Shown one piece after another: positions 9,895 through 18,186 of a DNA stretch of 62,825 nucleotides. A program made the position numbers and the translations under genes. This DNA comes from Lewinellaceae bacterium (GTDB lineage: Bacteria > Bacteroidota > Bacteroidia > Chitinophagales > Saprospiraceae), in NCBI GenBank assembly GCA_024639065.1, contig JAHEJC010000002.1, forward strand, positions 1-62,825, read 5' to 3'. Position 1 is the stretch's first letter, and every line of letters starts with the position of its first letter. A model generated the notes under the pieces. The model ran no database searches, had not been told where the DNA came from, and saw only the letters and a program-made list of their open reading frames with translations.

Positions 9895-10350
9895 TCATTT
9901 TTGTAAAGAACGGGTTATTTGTTCTAAGTGGCCTTGGTTATGCTTAGCTACTTTTTCCATTTCATCTTTTACCGTCCTTAAACCAGATCTGCTATGGACG
10001 TACTCAAATTGTTCAGCATGGTCGTAATGAATTTCTACTAGTCTAATGATTGCTTTTCGAATCGAATCAAAAATGGACTTATTTATTTCTAACGGCATGC
10101 TCGTATACGATAGTCCTTTATGCCATGCGTCTTGATCAAATGCCCAAACAACTTGATTTGGTTTTGAAATACCTCTTTTTATTCGATCATACAAGACCGT
10201 TTCAGCATCTGCTATGTGATGTAATAATTCCTTAACTGTCCATTTACCTTCTTGATATGTTTTAATTTGATCTCCCTTTGGAAGTTCAAAGTATTTCATT
10301 GTTTGGATATGGGTAGCATTTAATTGGTCCAATAACTTTTGTTTGTCCAT
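9895..10350 (-). CDS. DinB-family protein
   Basis: This is a DinB/YfiT-type four-helix protein of about 151 residues. The fold usually carries three metal-binding histidines; candidates here are ELLHHIADAE, IHYDHAEQF and KHNQGHLEQI. DinB-like enzymes include bacillithiol- and mycothiol-dependent transferases, but the substrate here cannot be read from sequence. The start is set at the ATG at 10350 (MDKQKLLDQL). A longer reading frame to 10392 would overlap the preceding peptidase gene by 40 bases and adds non-homologous residues. The gene starts two bases after the stop of the DPP IV gene, so the two are probably co-transcribed. Confidence 0.85.
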   Translation of the reverse strand: MDKQKLLDQLNATHIQTMKYFELPKGDQIKTYQEGKWTVKELLHHIADAETVLYDRIKRGISKPNQVVWAFDQDAWHKGLSYTSMPLEINKSIFDSIRKAIIRLVEIHYDHAEQFEYVHSRSGLRTVKDEMEKVAKHNQGHLEQITRSLQK

Positions 10351-10352
10351 GC

Positions 10353-12623
10353 TTATGGTCTGATAATTTTTGTTTGCCCTCCTGGTGGACAATGATCGTG
10401 AAGATATTTATTCATCATCGTGTAAAGATGCCTTCTGGTATTAGCTCCTTCATAAATTCCATGAGAACGATTCGGGTAGGACATAAGGCTAAACATTTTA
10501 TTATGTTTTACCAATTCATTGATCAGCGCTTCTGAGTTTTGATAATGAACATTGTCATCAGCCGTTCCGTGAATGAGCAATAAATTTCCTTTTAGATCCT
10601 TTGCATAAGTCAAAGGTGATCCTTTTATGAAATCCTCTTCATTCTCTTGAGGTAAGCCCATATAACGCTCTTGATAGATATTATCGTAATACAATTGCCA
10701 TGCTACTGGTGCTACCGAGATACCTGTCTGATAAATTTCAGGATATTGAAACAGAAGGTTTAAAGTCATAGATCCTCCTCCACTCCAACCCCATACACTG
10801 ATTCTATCTTCATCGATAAAATCCCATTGTCTGATTTGTTTTGTGGCTTCAGCCTGATCACTTGCATTGAGAAGACCTATTTTTCTATAAATACTTTTTC
10901 TCCATTCAGCTCCTTTTAAACAAGGTGTACCTCGATTATCAATATTGATGACACAATACCCTTGCTGGGTAAGCAAAATATTGTAGAGCGAGCTCCAAGA
11001 GTTTGTTGCGGTTTGTCCCCAAGGTTCTCCATAGACATTAAATACAACCGGATACTTTTTTGTTGGATTAAAATCTGTAGGTTTAAATAGACGACCATCC
11101 ATAATTATCCCAGGCTCTATTTCTACTTTGAAAAATTCAATTTCTGGCCATTTCAATTTGCTAATTTTTGATTTGTAGGCTTCATTGTCCTCTAATATTT
11201 CGATAATTTGGTGCCTGGGCAGGTTTATCAAACTGATAGTGCTTGGTTCATTGACTGAGGAATGATCATGGACCGCATATTTACCGTTAGGTGAAATGTT
11301 GTAGCCGTTGACTCCTTTAAATACTTCCGGTGTCAATCTATTCTTATTTCCTGTTCCATCAAGTTTTACCCGATATAAATATCTTTCTGTAGAATTGTCT
11401 GGTGATGCATTAATATAGATATAGTCATCTCTAATAGTATAATACCTGGCTATATCATATGCTCCTTTGGTTATAAGTGTTTCTTCACCAGTGGATAAAT
11501 TTATGCTGAATATATGTCTCCATCCATCTTTTTCGCTTGACCTCAATACAGCTGATCCATCCTCTATGACTGGAAGATCCGTAACTGTAAAACTCATGGT
11601 CAGGTCAGGGTGATCAACGTCGATCCAAGTATCCGAAACTTCTTGGTATAGCAATTGCGGTGAATCAGACTGGATAGTTGACAAATACATTTTATATTGA
11701 TTTTGCTTTCTGTTTAGCTGCTGGATTAGTAATTTTTCTGAATCGACCCATTGCATCCTAGGTAAATAATGTTCTTTTGGATGTCCAGGAATCTTTACCC
11801 AATTGATACGCCCTTCCATGTCTACAATACCTATTTTACAAGCACTTGGTGGTTCTCCTACTTTAGGATATTGAATTGGAATGATTTGTGAATAAATCGA
11901 ATCGGTATTATTAATCATATAAAACTCTTTAGTCTCCGAAGCATCAACTTGCCAGAAAGCTAGGTTCTTTCCATCAGGGCTCCATCTGAATCCATCTCGA
12001 CAACTAAATTCTTCTTCATAAACCCAATCAAAGGTTCCATTTATGATCTTTCCATCTCCATCGTTGGTGAGTTGCTTTACTGTCCCCGAAGCTAATTCTT
12101 CAACGTAGAGATTAAAATTACTTACATAAGCAATTCTATTTCCAGCTGGATCAAATTTTGCAAACATCAATGATGAGGGATTAAATGGTTTTCCGACTTG
12201 GGATAGCTTTCTACTGGTTAAATCAAAAATCCAATAATCACCTTTGGTATTTGCTCTCCATACTCTACTTGAGTTTGTAAAGATTAACAGCTGGTCTTCT
12301 GTGGGATTCCAATCATAACTTTCGACCTGTAATGGATAGTCTGTTCCGGGAACTATTAATTCATTGGCTTTAATGAGTACGGTACGATCCATTGAATCAG
12401 ATGTATATTTCACTAAGTCCCTCCCATTTCCTTCTTCGTTTTGCTCTAAAGTTGTAAAGGCATTCCCCTGATCAAGCCATTGCAGAGGTCCATAGCCCAT
12501 CATAAAAAACTCACGGCTTCCGAAAATTCTATCTATCGAAAGTGTTGCCGAATCTTGGGTAAAGGAGGTGACTATAAAAGTGACCACAAGAAGGAAGCTT
12601 ACTAAAAATTTCATCTGTTTCAT
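10353..12623 (-). CDS. Dipeptidyl peptidase IV (S9 family serine peptidase)
   Basis: This exported prolyl dipeptidyl peptidase has 756 residues and a signal peptide (KFLVSFLLVVTFIVTSFT). An eight-bladed propeller of about 480 residues (FDWVYEEEFSCRDGFRWSPDG is characteristic of DPP IV) precedes the alpha/beta-hydrolase domain. The catalytic triad is visible: Ser in GWSGGGS (about residue 613), Asp in GTADDNVH (about 687) and His in RSHGIYEG (about 720). The Glu pair of the propeller loop (YEEEF) that binds the substrate N-terminus is present. It likely degrades peptides in the periplasm. DinB follows directly downstream. Confidence 0.95.
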   Translation of the reverse strand: MKQMKFLVSFLLVVTFIVTSFTQDSATLSIDRIFGSREFFMMGYGPLQWLDQGNAFTTLEQNEEGNGRDLVKYTSDSMDRTVLIKANELIVPGTDYPLQVESYDWNPTEDQLLIFTNSSRVWRANTKGDYWIFDLTSRKLSQVGKPFNPSSLMFAKFDPAGNRIAYVSNFNLYVEELASGTVKQLTNDGDGKIINGTFDWVYEEEFSCRDGFRWSPDGKNLAFWQVDASETKEFYMINNTDSIYSQIIPIQYPKVGEPPSACKIGIVDMEGRINWVKIPGHPKEHYLPRMQWVDSEKLLIQQLNRKQNQYKMYLSTIQSDSPQLLYQEVSDTWIDVDHPDLTMSFTVTDLPVIEDGSAVLRSSEKDGWRHIFSINLSTGEETLITKGAYDIARYYTIRDDYIYINASPDNSTERYLYRVKLDGTGNKNRLTPEVFKGVNGYNISPNGKYAVHDHSSVNEPSTISLINLPRHQIIEILEDNEAYKSKISKLKWPEIEFFKVEIEPGIIMDGRLFKPTDFNPTKKYPVVFNVYGEPWGQTATNSWSSLYNILLTQQGYCVINIDNRGTPCLKGAEWRKSIYRKIGLLNASDQAEATKQIRQWDFIDEDRISVWGWSGGGSMTLNLLFQYPEIYQTGISVAPVAWQLYYDNIYQERYMGLPQENEEDFIKGSPLTYAKDLKGNLLLIHGTADDNVHYQNSEALINELVKHNKMFSLMSYPNRSHGIYEGANTRRHLYTMMNKYLHDHCPPGGQTKIIRP

Positions 12624-12671
12624 TTATATTAATTTTATCCCCATTATTACTTAGTCTAAAATTAAACAAAC

Positions 12672-13235
12672 TTGAATCATTTAGGTATTGATTATGGTTC
12701 CAATCTTGCCGGGACTACAGCTATTTGCTATTATTCCAATGATAATCTTACTGTCATTTGTAGTAATAAGAATAAAAGTGCCGATAAGTTTATCAAGTCA
12801 TTTGTAGATGAACATGTCGTTAGTTCAATTTTTATGGATGCCCCGCTCTCTTTGCCCAAAGCTTATTATCAACTAGGTCATGATTACTTCTATCGGGATT
12901 GCGATCGTACACTGAAGGCTATGTCACCAATGTTTTTAGGAGGTCTGACTGCAAGAGCTATTAAATTAAAAAATGAATTAAGTCATATTACATTTTACGA
13001 AACTTATCCCAAACAATTAGTAAGGCTTCAATCAAAAACTTTGCAAAAATTTTACAAAAAAGATTTGAAAGAATTTGGAAAACTGCTTAGATCAAAGATT
13101 CCTTATTCTATCAATTCTGATTTCAAGACATGGCATCATATGGATTCCATTTTGGCTTGGTGGAGCGGTTATCGTCATTTCCATAAAAATGCCAATCGTT
13201 ATGGAAATGAAGATGAAGGGCTGATTATTGTCTAA
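12672..13235 (+). CDS. DUF429 family protein (predicted RNase H-fold nuclease)
   Basis: The 187-residue product begins straight into the DUF429 signature (LGIDYGSNLAGT), continues with IFMDAPLSLP and YRDCDRTLKAMSP, and ends in the family-typical D-x-LAWWSG...EDEGLIIV segment. DUF429 is predicted to adopt an RNase H-like fold with acidic active-site residues (Asp in GIDYG, Asp in MDAP, Asp in MDSILAW), but no reaction is established. The start is TTG at 12672, since the conserved first strand begins four residues later and no ATG is available. It is divergent from the DPP IV gene with 48 bases between them. Confidence 0.75.
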   Translation: MNHLGIDYGSNLAGTTAICYYSNDNLTVICSNKNKSADKFIKSFVDEHVVSSIFMDAPLSLPKAYYQLGHDYFYRDCDRTLKAMSPMFLGGLTARAIKLKNELSHITFYETYPKQLVRLQSKTLQKFYKKDLKEFGKLLRSKIPYSINSDFKTWHHMDSILAWWSGYRHFHKNANRYGNEDEGLIIV

Positions 13236-13299
13236 TAGGCATTTACTACTGGAGCTAAGGCTATAATCTAATAATAAAAGGTTTATTTTCGCCATATAT

Positions 13300-13935
13300 A
13301 TGGATACCAAAGAGTCAATAAAATATCTGTTTCCTGAGATTTCTGATATTCAGCTCAATCAATTTGAAGCGCTAGGCCCTCTATATGAAAGTTGGAATCA
13401 AAAGATAAACCTAATTTCCAGAAAAGACATTCAACATATTTATTTAAAGCATATTTGCCACAGCCTGATGATCGGCAAATGGATATCCTTTGCAGCAAAC
13501 AGCATAATACTAGACCTTGGCACAGGTGGAGGATTTCCAGGAATTCCATTGTCTATATTATTTCCGGAAGTCAAGTTTCATCTGGTCGATTCGATTAGGA
13601 AAAAAGTATTAGTTGTACAGGATATAGTAAATACACTCGGGCTTGATAATGTAAAGACCTCACACAGTCGAGTTGAGGATCTTGCTATTAAGTATGATTT
13701 TATTGTGGCGAGGGCTGTGGCTCCTGCTGTACAAATTATTGCTTGGACTAAAGCATTAATAAGAGATCAACACATTAATTCAATGCCAAACGGATGGATA
13801 TTACTGAAAGGCGGTCAATTAGATAATGAACTTAAAGCACTTTCGCCAGGAGCTTATTATGAGAAAAAATCAATTCGTGATTATCATCCAGATGCCTATT
13901 TTGCAGAGAAATATATTATATATATTCAGCGGTAA
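13300..13935 (+). CDS. rsmG: 16S rRNA (guanine527-N7)-methyltransferase
   Basis: RsmG methylates G527 of 16S rRNA using S-adenosylmethionine. The glycine-rich SAM-binding motif LDLGTGGGFPGIPL (about residues 70-83) and the following acidic strand FHLVDSIRKK are diagnostic, as is the N-terminal WNQKINLISRKD. At 211 residues it has normal length. rsmG is often near the replication origin in bacteria; here it is about 30 kb from the proposed oriC. The manC-like gene follows after 34 bases. Confidence 0.95.
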   Translation: MDTKESIKYLFPEISDIQLNQFEALGPLYESWNQKINLISRKDIQHIYLKHICHSLMIGKWISFAANSIILDLGTGGGFPGIPLSILFPEVKFHLVDSIRKKVLVVQDIVNTLGLDNVKTSHSRVEDLAIKYDFIVARAVAPAVQIIAWTKALIRDQHINSMPNGWILLKGGQLDNELKALSPGAYYEKKSIRDYHPDAYFAEKYIIYIQR

Positions 13936-13969
13936 TTTTTTGAAATAATAATTATAAAAAAAAGATAAG

Positions 13970-15046
13970 ATGAATAATTATTTGGTGATTATGGCGGGAG
14001 GTGTCGGTTCTCGGTTTTGGCCGGCTAGTCGAGAAGATAGACCTAAACAATTTTTAGACATTCTGGGTAATGGAAAATCATTATTGAGGTCTACCTTTGA
14101 ACGATTTTTACCCGTTGTGCTGACTGAAAATATTTATGTAGTTACGCACATAAAATACAAGCACCAGATCTTACAACAGGTTCCCGAGTTGAGCGATGAT
14201 CAGGTTATATGTGAACCTTCAAGGAACAACACAGCCCCTTGTGTAGCTTATGCAGCATTAAAAATACATTCTCTTAATCCAGAAGCCAATGTAATTGTTT
14301 CCCCTGCCGATCATGTGATTTTAAAAGAAGCTGAGTTTATTAAAGTAATTAATGATGCCTTAAAGTTTACAGCAGAAAATAAAGCTATTGTTACGCTGGG
14401 AATTACACCTTCAAGACCGGATACTGGATATGGATATATTGAGATGGAAAAGTTTGAAAATTTAGAAACTATAAGAAAAGCAGTAAGATTTACTGAAAAA
14501 CCAAAGCTGGAAGTTGCAAAAGAATATGTTCAAAAAGGATCTTATGTATGGAATTCCGGACTGTTTATATTTAAAACCAGGACTATTCTTTCGGCTTTTG
14601 ATCAGCATGCCCCAGAAATTACTGACTTGCTAAGAGATCATAATATAGGCTATAATTCCGCAACAGAAAAATCTAACATTGACCTTTATTACCCCAAAAC
14701 GCCTAAGATATCTATTGACTATGCTATAATGGAAAAAGCTGAAAACATTTATACCATACCTGCTGATATTGGATGGTCAGATCTAGGTACCTGGAAATCT
14801 CTTTTTGAAGAGTGCGAAAAGGATCAACATAATAATGTAATACAAGTTGATCAGTACCTTATAGAAAACACTTCAAATAGTTTAATAAGAGCTCCTAAAG
14901 GCAAACTTGTGGTGATCAATGGTTTAGATGATTTCATGATTATTGATCAAGATGACGTATTAGTTATTTATCCAAAGGAAAAGGAACAGGAAATTAAGTC
15001 GATAAGAGAAATGATTAAATCCAATTTTGGTGACAAGCTCTTGTAG
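13970..15046 (+). CDS. manC: Mannose-1-phosphate guanylyltransferase
   Basis: The enzyme makes GDP-mannose from mannose-1-phosphate and GTP for polysaccharide and glycoprotein synthesis. The nucleotidyltransferase P-loop-like motif MAGGVGSRFWPASREDRPKQF is at the N-terminus (about residues 8-28), followed by SPADH and FTEKP. DIGWSDLGTWKSL near residue 265 is the typical bacterial GMP signature. The 358-residue length matches single-domain enzymes without the phosphomannose isomerase domain. It may be co-transcribed with rsmG. The stop codon sits inside a short inverted repeat (CAAGCT/AGCTTG) without a T-tract. Confidence 0.92.
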   Translation: MNNYLVIMAGGVGSRFWPASREDRPKQFLDILGNGKSLLRSTFERFLPVVLTENIYVVTHIKYKHQILQQVPELSDDQVICEPSRNNTAPCVAYAALKIHSLNPEANVIVSPADHVILKEAEFIKVINDALKFTAENKAIVTLGITPSRPDTGYGYIEMEKFENLETIRKAVRFTEKPKLEVAKEYVQKGSYVWNSGLFIFKTRTILSAFDQHAPEITDLLRDHNIGYNSATEKSNIDLYYPKTPKISIDYAIMEKAENIYTIPADIGWSDLGTWKSLFEECEKDQHNNVIQVDQYLIENTSNSLIRAPKGKLVVINGLDDFMIIDQDDVLVIYPKEKEQEIKSIREMIKSNFGDKLL

Positions 15047-15247
15047 CTTGAATGGGTGCTACTGTTAATATCGATCTCTACTTCGGTTAATAATTCGTTA
15101 AATTTTCTGGTGTATGGATGTTTTTCTATTATATAAGTGTTTTGATTTCAAGACATTAGGTAGAAATAGTTCAAATATTGCTATTTAACGCTGTGTAACA
15201 AACAAGTTTGAGACCTAGTCTTAATACTGAAATACATCAATAAATAG

Positions 15248-15255
15248 TATTTTTG
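15248..15255 (+). promoter_or_regulatory. Bacteroidota -7 element before the first Skp gene
   Basis: TATTTTTG fits the TAnnTTTG -7 element of the Bacteroidota primary sigma factor and lies 43 bases before the chosen start. No TTG was found at the -33 spacing, so this is a partial match. The surrounding 15047-15298 gap shows no gene. Confidence 0.45.
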
Positions 15256-15298
15256 GACGCCTAAAAATTTTGATTCGCAAACTCATAATATATTGATA

Positions 15299-15799
15299 AT
15301 GAAAAAAATAACATTAGCTTTTCTTTTAACTTTTTCCATGTGGATGAGCACCTATGCACAGAAAACTGTGGTGATCGATGTCAATTATATTCTTGAAAAC
15401 ATGGATACATATCAGAAAGCTCAAAAACAACTGGATGAAGTTGCGGCGACCTGGAGGCAAGAGATTGCAGAAGAACACGACAAGATAAAATCCTTGTATA
15501 ATAAATATCAAGCTGAACAAGTCTTGCTCAGCGAAGAAATGAAGCAACAAAGAGAAGATGAAATTGTGACTCGAGAAAAAGGGGTTATGGATATGCAGAA
15601 AAAAAGATTTGGGCCAGAAGGGGAGTTATTCAGAAAACGACAAGAACTCGTTCAACCAATTCAGGAAAAAGTGTACGGCGTCATCGAAGAATATGCCACT
15701 CAAAGAGGTTATGATATGGTTTTTGATACCAATGGCACCTTGGTATATGTGAATCCTGAACATGATAAAACGGACGAAATTTTAAGAAGATTAAAATAA
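15299..15799 (+). CDS. OmpH/Skp-family periplasmic chaperone (copy 1)
   Basis: Skp-type chaperones hold unfolded outer-membrane proteins in the periplasm on the way to the BAM complex. The product (about 166 residues) has a signal peptide (KKITLAFLLTFSMWMSTYAQ), then the OmpH pattern: VVIDVNYILENM, a long charged coiled-coil region (about residues 40-120), and a return strand GYDMVFDTNGTLVYVNPE. I start at the ATG at 15299; a TTG two codons upstream is less likely. A second homologue follows 69 bases downstream. The two are similar in length and layout but clearly diverged. Confidence 0.88.
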   Translation: MKKITLAFLLTFSMWMSTYAQKTVVIDVNYILENMDTYQKAQKQLDEVAATWRQEIAEEHDKIKSLYNKYQAEQVLLSEEMKQQREDEIVTREKGVMDMQKKRFGPEGELFRKRQELVQPIQEKVYGVIEEYATQRGYDMVFDTNGTLVYVNPEHDKTDEILRRLK

Positions 15800-15823
15800 A
15801 TATTAAACAAAAAAAATAAAAGG

Positions 15824-15831
15824 TATTTTTG
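15824..15831 (+). promoter_or_regulatory. Bacteroidota -7 element before the second Skp gene
   Basis: TATTTTTG followed by C matches the TAnnTTTG -7 element, 37 bases before the ATG at 15869. It suggests that copy 2 has its own promoter besides read-through from copy 1. No TTG at the right distance was found. Confidence 0.45.
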
Positions 15832-15868
15832 CACCTCTTTTTTAAACAATTAATTAAAAGTACTAATA

Positions 15869-16375
15869 ATGAGAAAATATTTGACCTTGATGATCCTGGC
15901 AGCATTCATAGGAATTGCATCAACTGTAACTGCTCAAAAGATTGCCTTTGTAAATTCTTCCCTTTTGCTACAAGATATGCCTCAAGTGAAACAAGCTGAG
16001 TCTGAAATACAAGTGCTAAGAACACAATTACAAAAAGCGTATCAAAATGATGTAACTAAATGGCAAGGAAAACTGCAGGATCTTCAGCGTAAAGAAAAAC
16101 AAGGTGAAATATCACCCAAGATGCTGCAGGACGAAGCTAAAGTGCTTGAAGATGAGCAGCAAGGGTTGATAAAGAAAGAACAAGAAATGATGGGTCAACT
16201 ACAAGAAAAAGAAAATGAATTGTTGCAACCTATACTGAATAAAGTCAATGATGCAATTAAGAAGGTAGCTGAGGCTAATGGTTACCAAGCTGTTTTTGAC
16301 GCTACTCCAGCACTATTATACATAGATCCGGTTATTGATATCAGCGAGCTAGTAAGAAATGAACTAGGATTATAA
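15869..16375 (+). CDS. OmpH/Skp-family periplasmic chaperone (copy 2)
   Basis: This is a second Skp-like protein of 168 residues with a signal peptide (MRKYLTLMILAAFIGIASTVTAQ). It has the family opening KIAFVNSSLLLQDMPQVKQAE, a Lys/Glu/Gln-rich coiled coil over about residues 45-125, and the closing strands YQAVFDATPALLYIDP. It probably works with copy 1 in outer-membrane protein biogenesis; hetero-oligomers are possible but not shown. A strong intrinsic terminator follows 22 bases after the stop, ending this unit. Confidence 0.9.
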   Translation: MRKYLTLMILAAFIGIASTVTAQKIAFVNSSLLLQDMPQVKQAESEIQVLRTQLQKAYQNDVTKWQGKLQDLQRKEKQGEISPKMLQDEAKVLEDEQQGLIKKEQEMMGQLQEKENELLQPILNKVNDAIKKVAEANGYQAVFDATPALLYIDPVIDISELVRNELGL

Positions 16376-16397
16376 CGGATATTTAAAAATATATGCT

Positions 16398-16434
16398 AAA
16401 GCACTTCCGGAAACCGGGAGTGCTTTTTTATTTT
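16398..16434 (+). terminator. Rho-independent terminator after the Skp genes
   Basis: An 11-base-pair stem (AGCACTTCCGG / CCGGGAGTGCT, one G-U pair) encloses an AAA loop and is followed directly by TTTTTATTTT. It ends the Skp transcription unit. It also lies inside the longest reading frame of the deformylase, which shows that the upstream ATG at 16393 is not the true start. Confidence 0.85.
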
Positions 16435-16440
16435 GTGCTT

Positions 16441-16935
16441 ATGCTTAATCTTTCTGATATAATAAAGCTGGGAGATCCACGATTAAGAGAAAAGTGTGAT
16501 CCGGTAATTTTTCAAGAAGTTGAAACATTAGAATCTATCATTCAAGAGATGTTTAACTTGATTATTCAATTCAGGACCAAATGGGGAGCGGGAAGAGCCA
16601 TTGCAGCACCTCAGATTGGTTGCTTGAAAAGATTCATATGCCTTAATATAGATACGCCCCGGGTTTTTTTCAATCCTCAGTTATTAAATAAAAGTGAGGA
16701 AAAGATTGAGCTGTGGGATGATTGTATGTCATTTCCCAATTTAATAGTCAAGTTAAAACGCCATAAAAAATGTACATTATTTTATAAAGATGAAAATTGG
16801 ATAGATCAAAAATGGGAGATTGAAGATGACCTTTCCGAACTCATGCAACATGAAGTAGATCATCTCAATGGTGTCCTAGCGATCGATCGTGCCTTGGATA
16901 AATATGCTTTTAAGTGGAGAGACTTAAAATCATGA
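16441..16935 (+). CDS. def: Peptide deformylase, divergent
   Basis: Deformylase removes the N-formyl group from nascent proteins using a metal ion. The three motifs are recognisable but altered. Motif 1 is GAGRAIAAPQIG instead of GxGLAAPQ. Motif 2 is DDCMS instead of EGCLS, keeping the Cys ligand. Motif 3 is the intact HEVDH. The product from the ATG at 16441 has about 164 residues; the longer frame from 16393 runs through a terminator and adds a hydrophobic non-family extension. It may be a second, specialised deformylase with a canonical copy elsewhere, which cannot be judged here. It is convergent with lspA, with zero bases between stops. Confidence 0.8.
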   Translation: MLNLSDIIKLGDPRLREKCDPVIFQEVETLESIIQEMFNLIIQFRTKWGAGRAIAAPQIGCLKRFICLNIDTPRVFFNPQLLNKSEEKIELWDDCMSFPNLIVKLKRHKKCTLFYKDENWIDQKWEIEDDLSELMQHEVDHLNGVLAIDRALDKYAFKWRDLKS

Positions 16936-17646
16936 CTATTCTTCTTCCACTTTATCTCTGCTTGGTTGTTCTTTGCTCTGATCTGACTCCAATTGCTTTT
17001 TAAAAATATCTCGATGGAAAACCAATATGCTAATAACGCCTGTAGAAATGGCTGCGTCAGCAATATTAAATACCGGTCCAAAAAACTCAAAACGTCTTCC
17101 TCCAAAATAGGGAACCCATTCAGGCCAATTTGTTTTAAACATAGGAAAGTAAAACATATCCACTACTTTCCCCATTAGAAATCCATTGTATCCACCATTT
17201 TCAGGAAATAGCTCAGCTACCCCTCCGTGATAATTGGATTCAGAAAAAATAAGTCCATAAACTGCACTATCCAGAATATTTCCGATGGCGCCTGCGAAAA
17301 TCAACGAAAAACATAGGATTAGCCCAAATGAGGTAGAAGTCTTTATAAGCCAACGAAGTACAAAAAATAAGAATCCGATTGCAACCAATCTAAATAGTCC
17401 CAGAGCAATCTTACCTATTTTGCCACCAAACAATTTCCACCCGAAGGCCATTCCATCGTTTTCAACAAAATGTAATTTTGCCCATTCAAGACCGAGTATA
17501 TTGATTTCTTCTCCTAATTCAAAGTTAGTTTTTATCCAAAACTTTAGTACTTGATCTGCAATTAAGATAATCGTTACCAGAATTAATACCCAAATAGTAC
17601 GCTTTGAAATAACCTCCTTGCTTTGCTCTAATGTAATCGTGGACAT
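16936..17646 (-). CDS. lspA: Lipoprotein signal peptidase (signal peptidase II)
   Basis: LspA cleaves prolipoprotein signal peptides in the inner membrane. Four hydrophobic segments are visible (ILVTIILIADQVLKFWI; GLFRLVAIGFLFFVL; FGLILCFSLIFAGAIGN; FNIADAAISTGVISILVF). The motifs are DQVLKFW, FVENDGMAFG, GNILDSAVYG and the catalytic aspartates in GKVVDMFYFP and FNIADAAIS. At 236 residues it is longer than the E. coli enzyme (164), as is usual in Bacteroidota, with an extra loop before the first catalytic Asp and an acidic C-tail. It lies 13 bases after the DksA-like gene and is likely co-transcribed with it. The lipoproteins in this window (M1 peptidase, GldD) would be its substrates. Confidence 0.95.
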   Translation of the reverse strand: MSTITLEQSKEVISKRTIWVLILVTIILIADQVLKFWIKTNFELGEEINILGLEWAKLHFVENDGMAFGWKLFGGKIGKIALGLFRLVAIGFLFFVLRWLIKTSTSFGLILCFSLIFAGAIGNILDSAVYGLIFSESNYHGGVAELFPENGGYNGFLMGKVVDMFYFPMFKTNWPEWVPYFGGRRFEFFGPVFNIADAAISTGVISILVFHRDIFKKQLESDQSKEQPSRDKVEEE

Positions 17647-17659
17647 AAATTAAAATCCT

Positions 17660-18037
17660 CTATCTCTGTTTTTGTTTGGCTTCTATGCTTAAGGTAGCAT
17701 GAGGAACAGCTTTAAGTCTTTCTTTAGAAATAAGTTTTCCTGTTACTCTGCAGATACCATAAGCTTTATTCTTGATTCTAATTTTTGCGTTTTCAAGATG
17801 CTGGATATGTTTTTGAAGTCTACCTGCGAGGGTTGTAATTTGCTCATTTTGCAAAGAACCTAAGCCGTCATCTAATCCTTTTACTTTCGAATCCGGGTTA
17901 TCAGCCATTTCGCCTAATTGGTTTAAATAAAACTGAAGTTGTTCTTTGGCCACTTCCAGTTTCTTATCGATAATACTTTCAAACTCTTTTAGTTCTTTAG
18001 CATTGTATCTGTTTTTCTCTCTTTTTTTCCTAGCCAT
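17660..18037 (-). CDS. TraR/DksA-family RNA polymerase-binding protein
   Basis: This is a 125-residue DksA-like protein, predicted to enter the RNA polymerase secondary channel and modulate transcription with ppGpp. A basic N-terminus (ARKKREKNRYN) leads to a coiled coil (about residues 15-95) and a C-terminal zinc-finger-like fold (YGICRVTGKLISKERLKAVP). Only one of the four zinc cysteines of the classical CxxC...CxxC finger remains (CRVTG; the later pair reads SIEA). This degenerate form seems usual in Bacteroidota. It precedes lspA in the same unit. Confidence 0.85.
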   Translation of the reverse strand: MARKKREKNRYNAKELKEFESIIDKKLEVAKEQLQFYLNQLGEMADNPDSKVKGLDDGLGSLQNEQITTLAGRLQKHIQHLENAKIRIKNKAYGICRVTGKLISKERLKAVPHATLSIEAKQKQR

Positions 18038-18064
18038 AAAAATTTAGCTTTAAAATTATGCCTG

Positions 18065-18072
18065 CAAAAATA
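18065..18072 (-). promoter_or_regulatory. Bacteroidota -7 element for the dksA-like/lspA unit
   Basis: On the minus strand the sequence reads TATTTTTG followed by CA, matching TAnnTTTG, 27 bases before the DksA-like start codon. No TTG at 19-21 bases was found upstream, so only half of the promoter pattern is supported. Confidence 0.45.
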
Positions 18073-18186
18073 ATATATTTTCCAACAGCAATGTTTCTTT
18101 ATATTTTACGATGTATCTTTAGAATACCATAATGGTAATTCCAAAGCTATCAAGATCATAAACCAATCTGATTTAAAGATGATGAA

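Noticed and set aside
15034-15050. Inverted repeat CAAGCT/AGCTTG at the manC stop
   Set aside because: The stem is only 6 base pairs with no T-tract, so it is not a convincing terminator.
16393-16440. Upstream start of the deformylase
   Set aside because: This segment is a rho-independent terminator for the Skp genes, and the extension has no family similarity.
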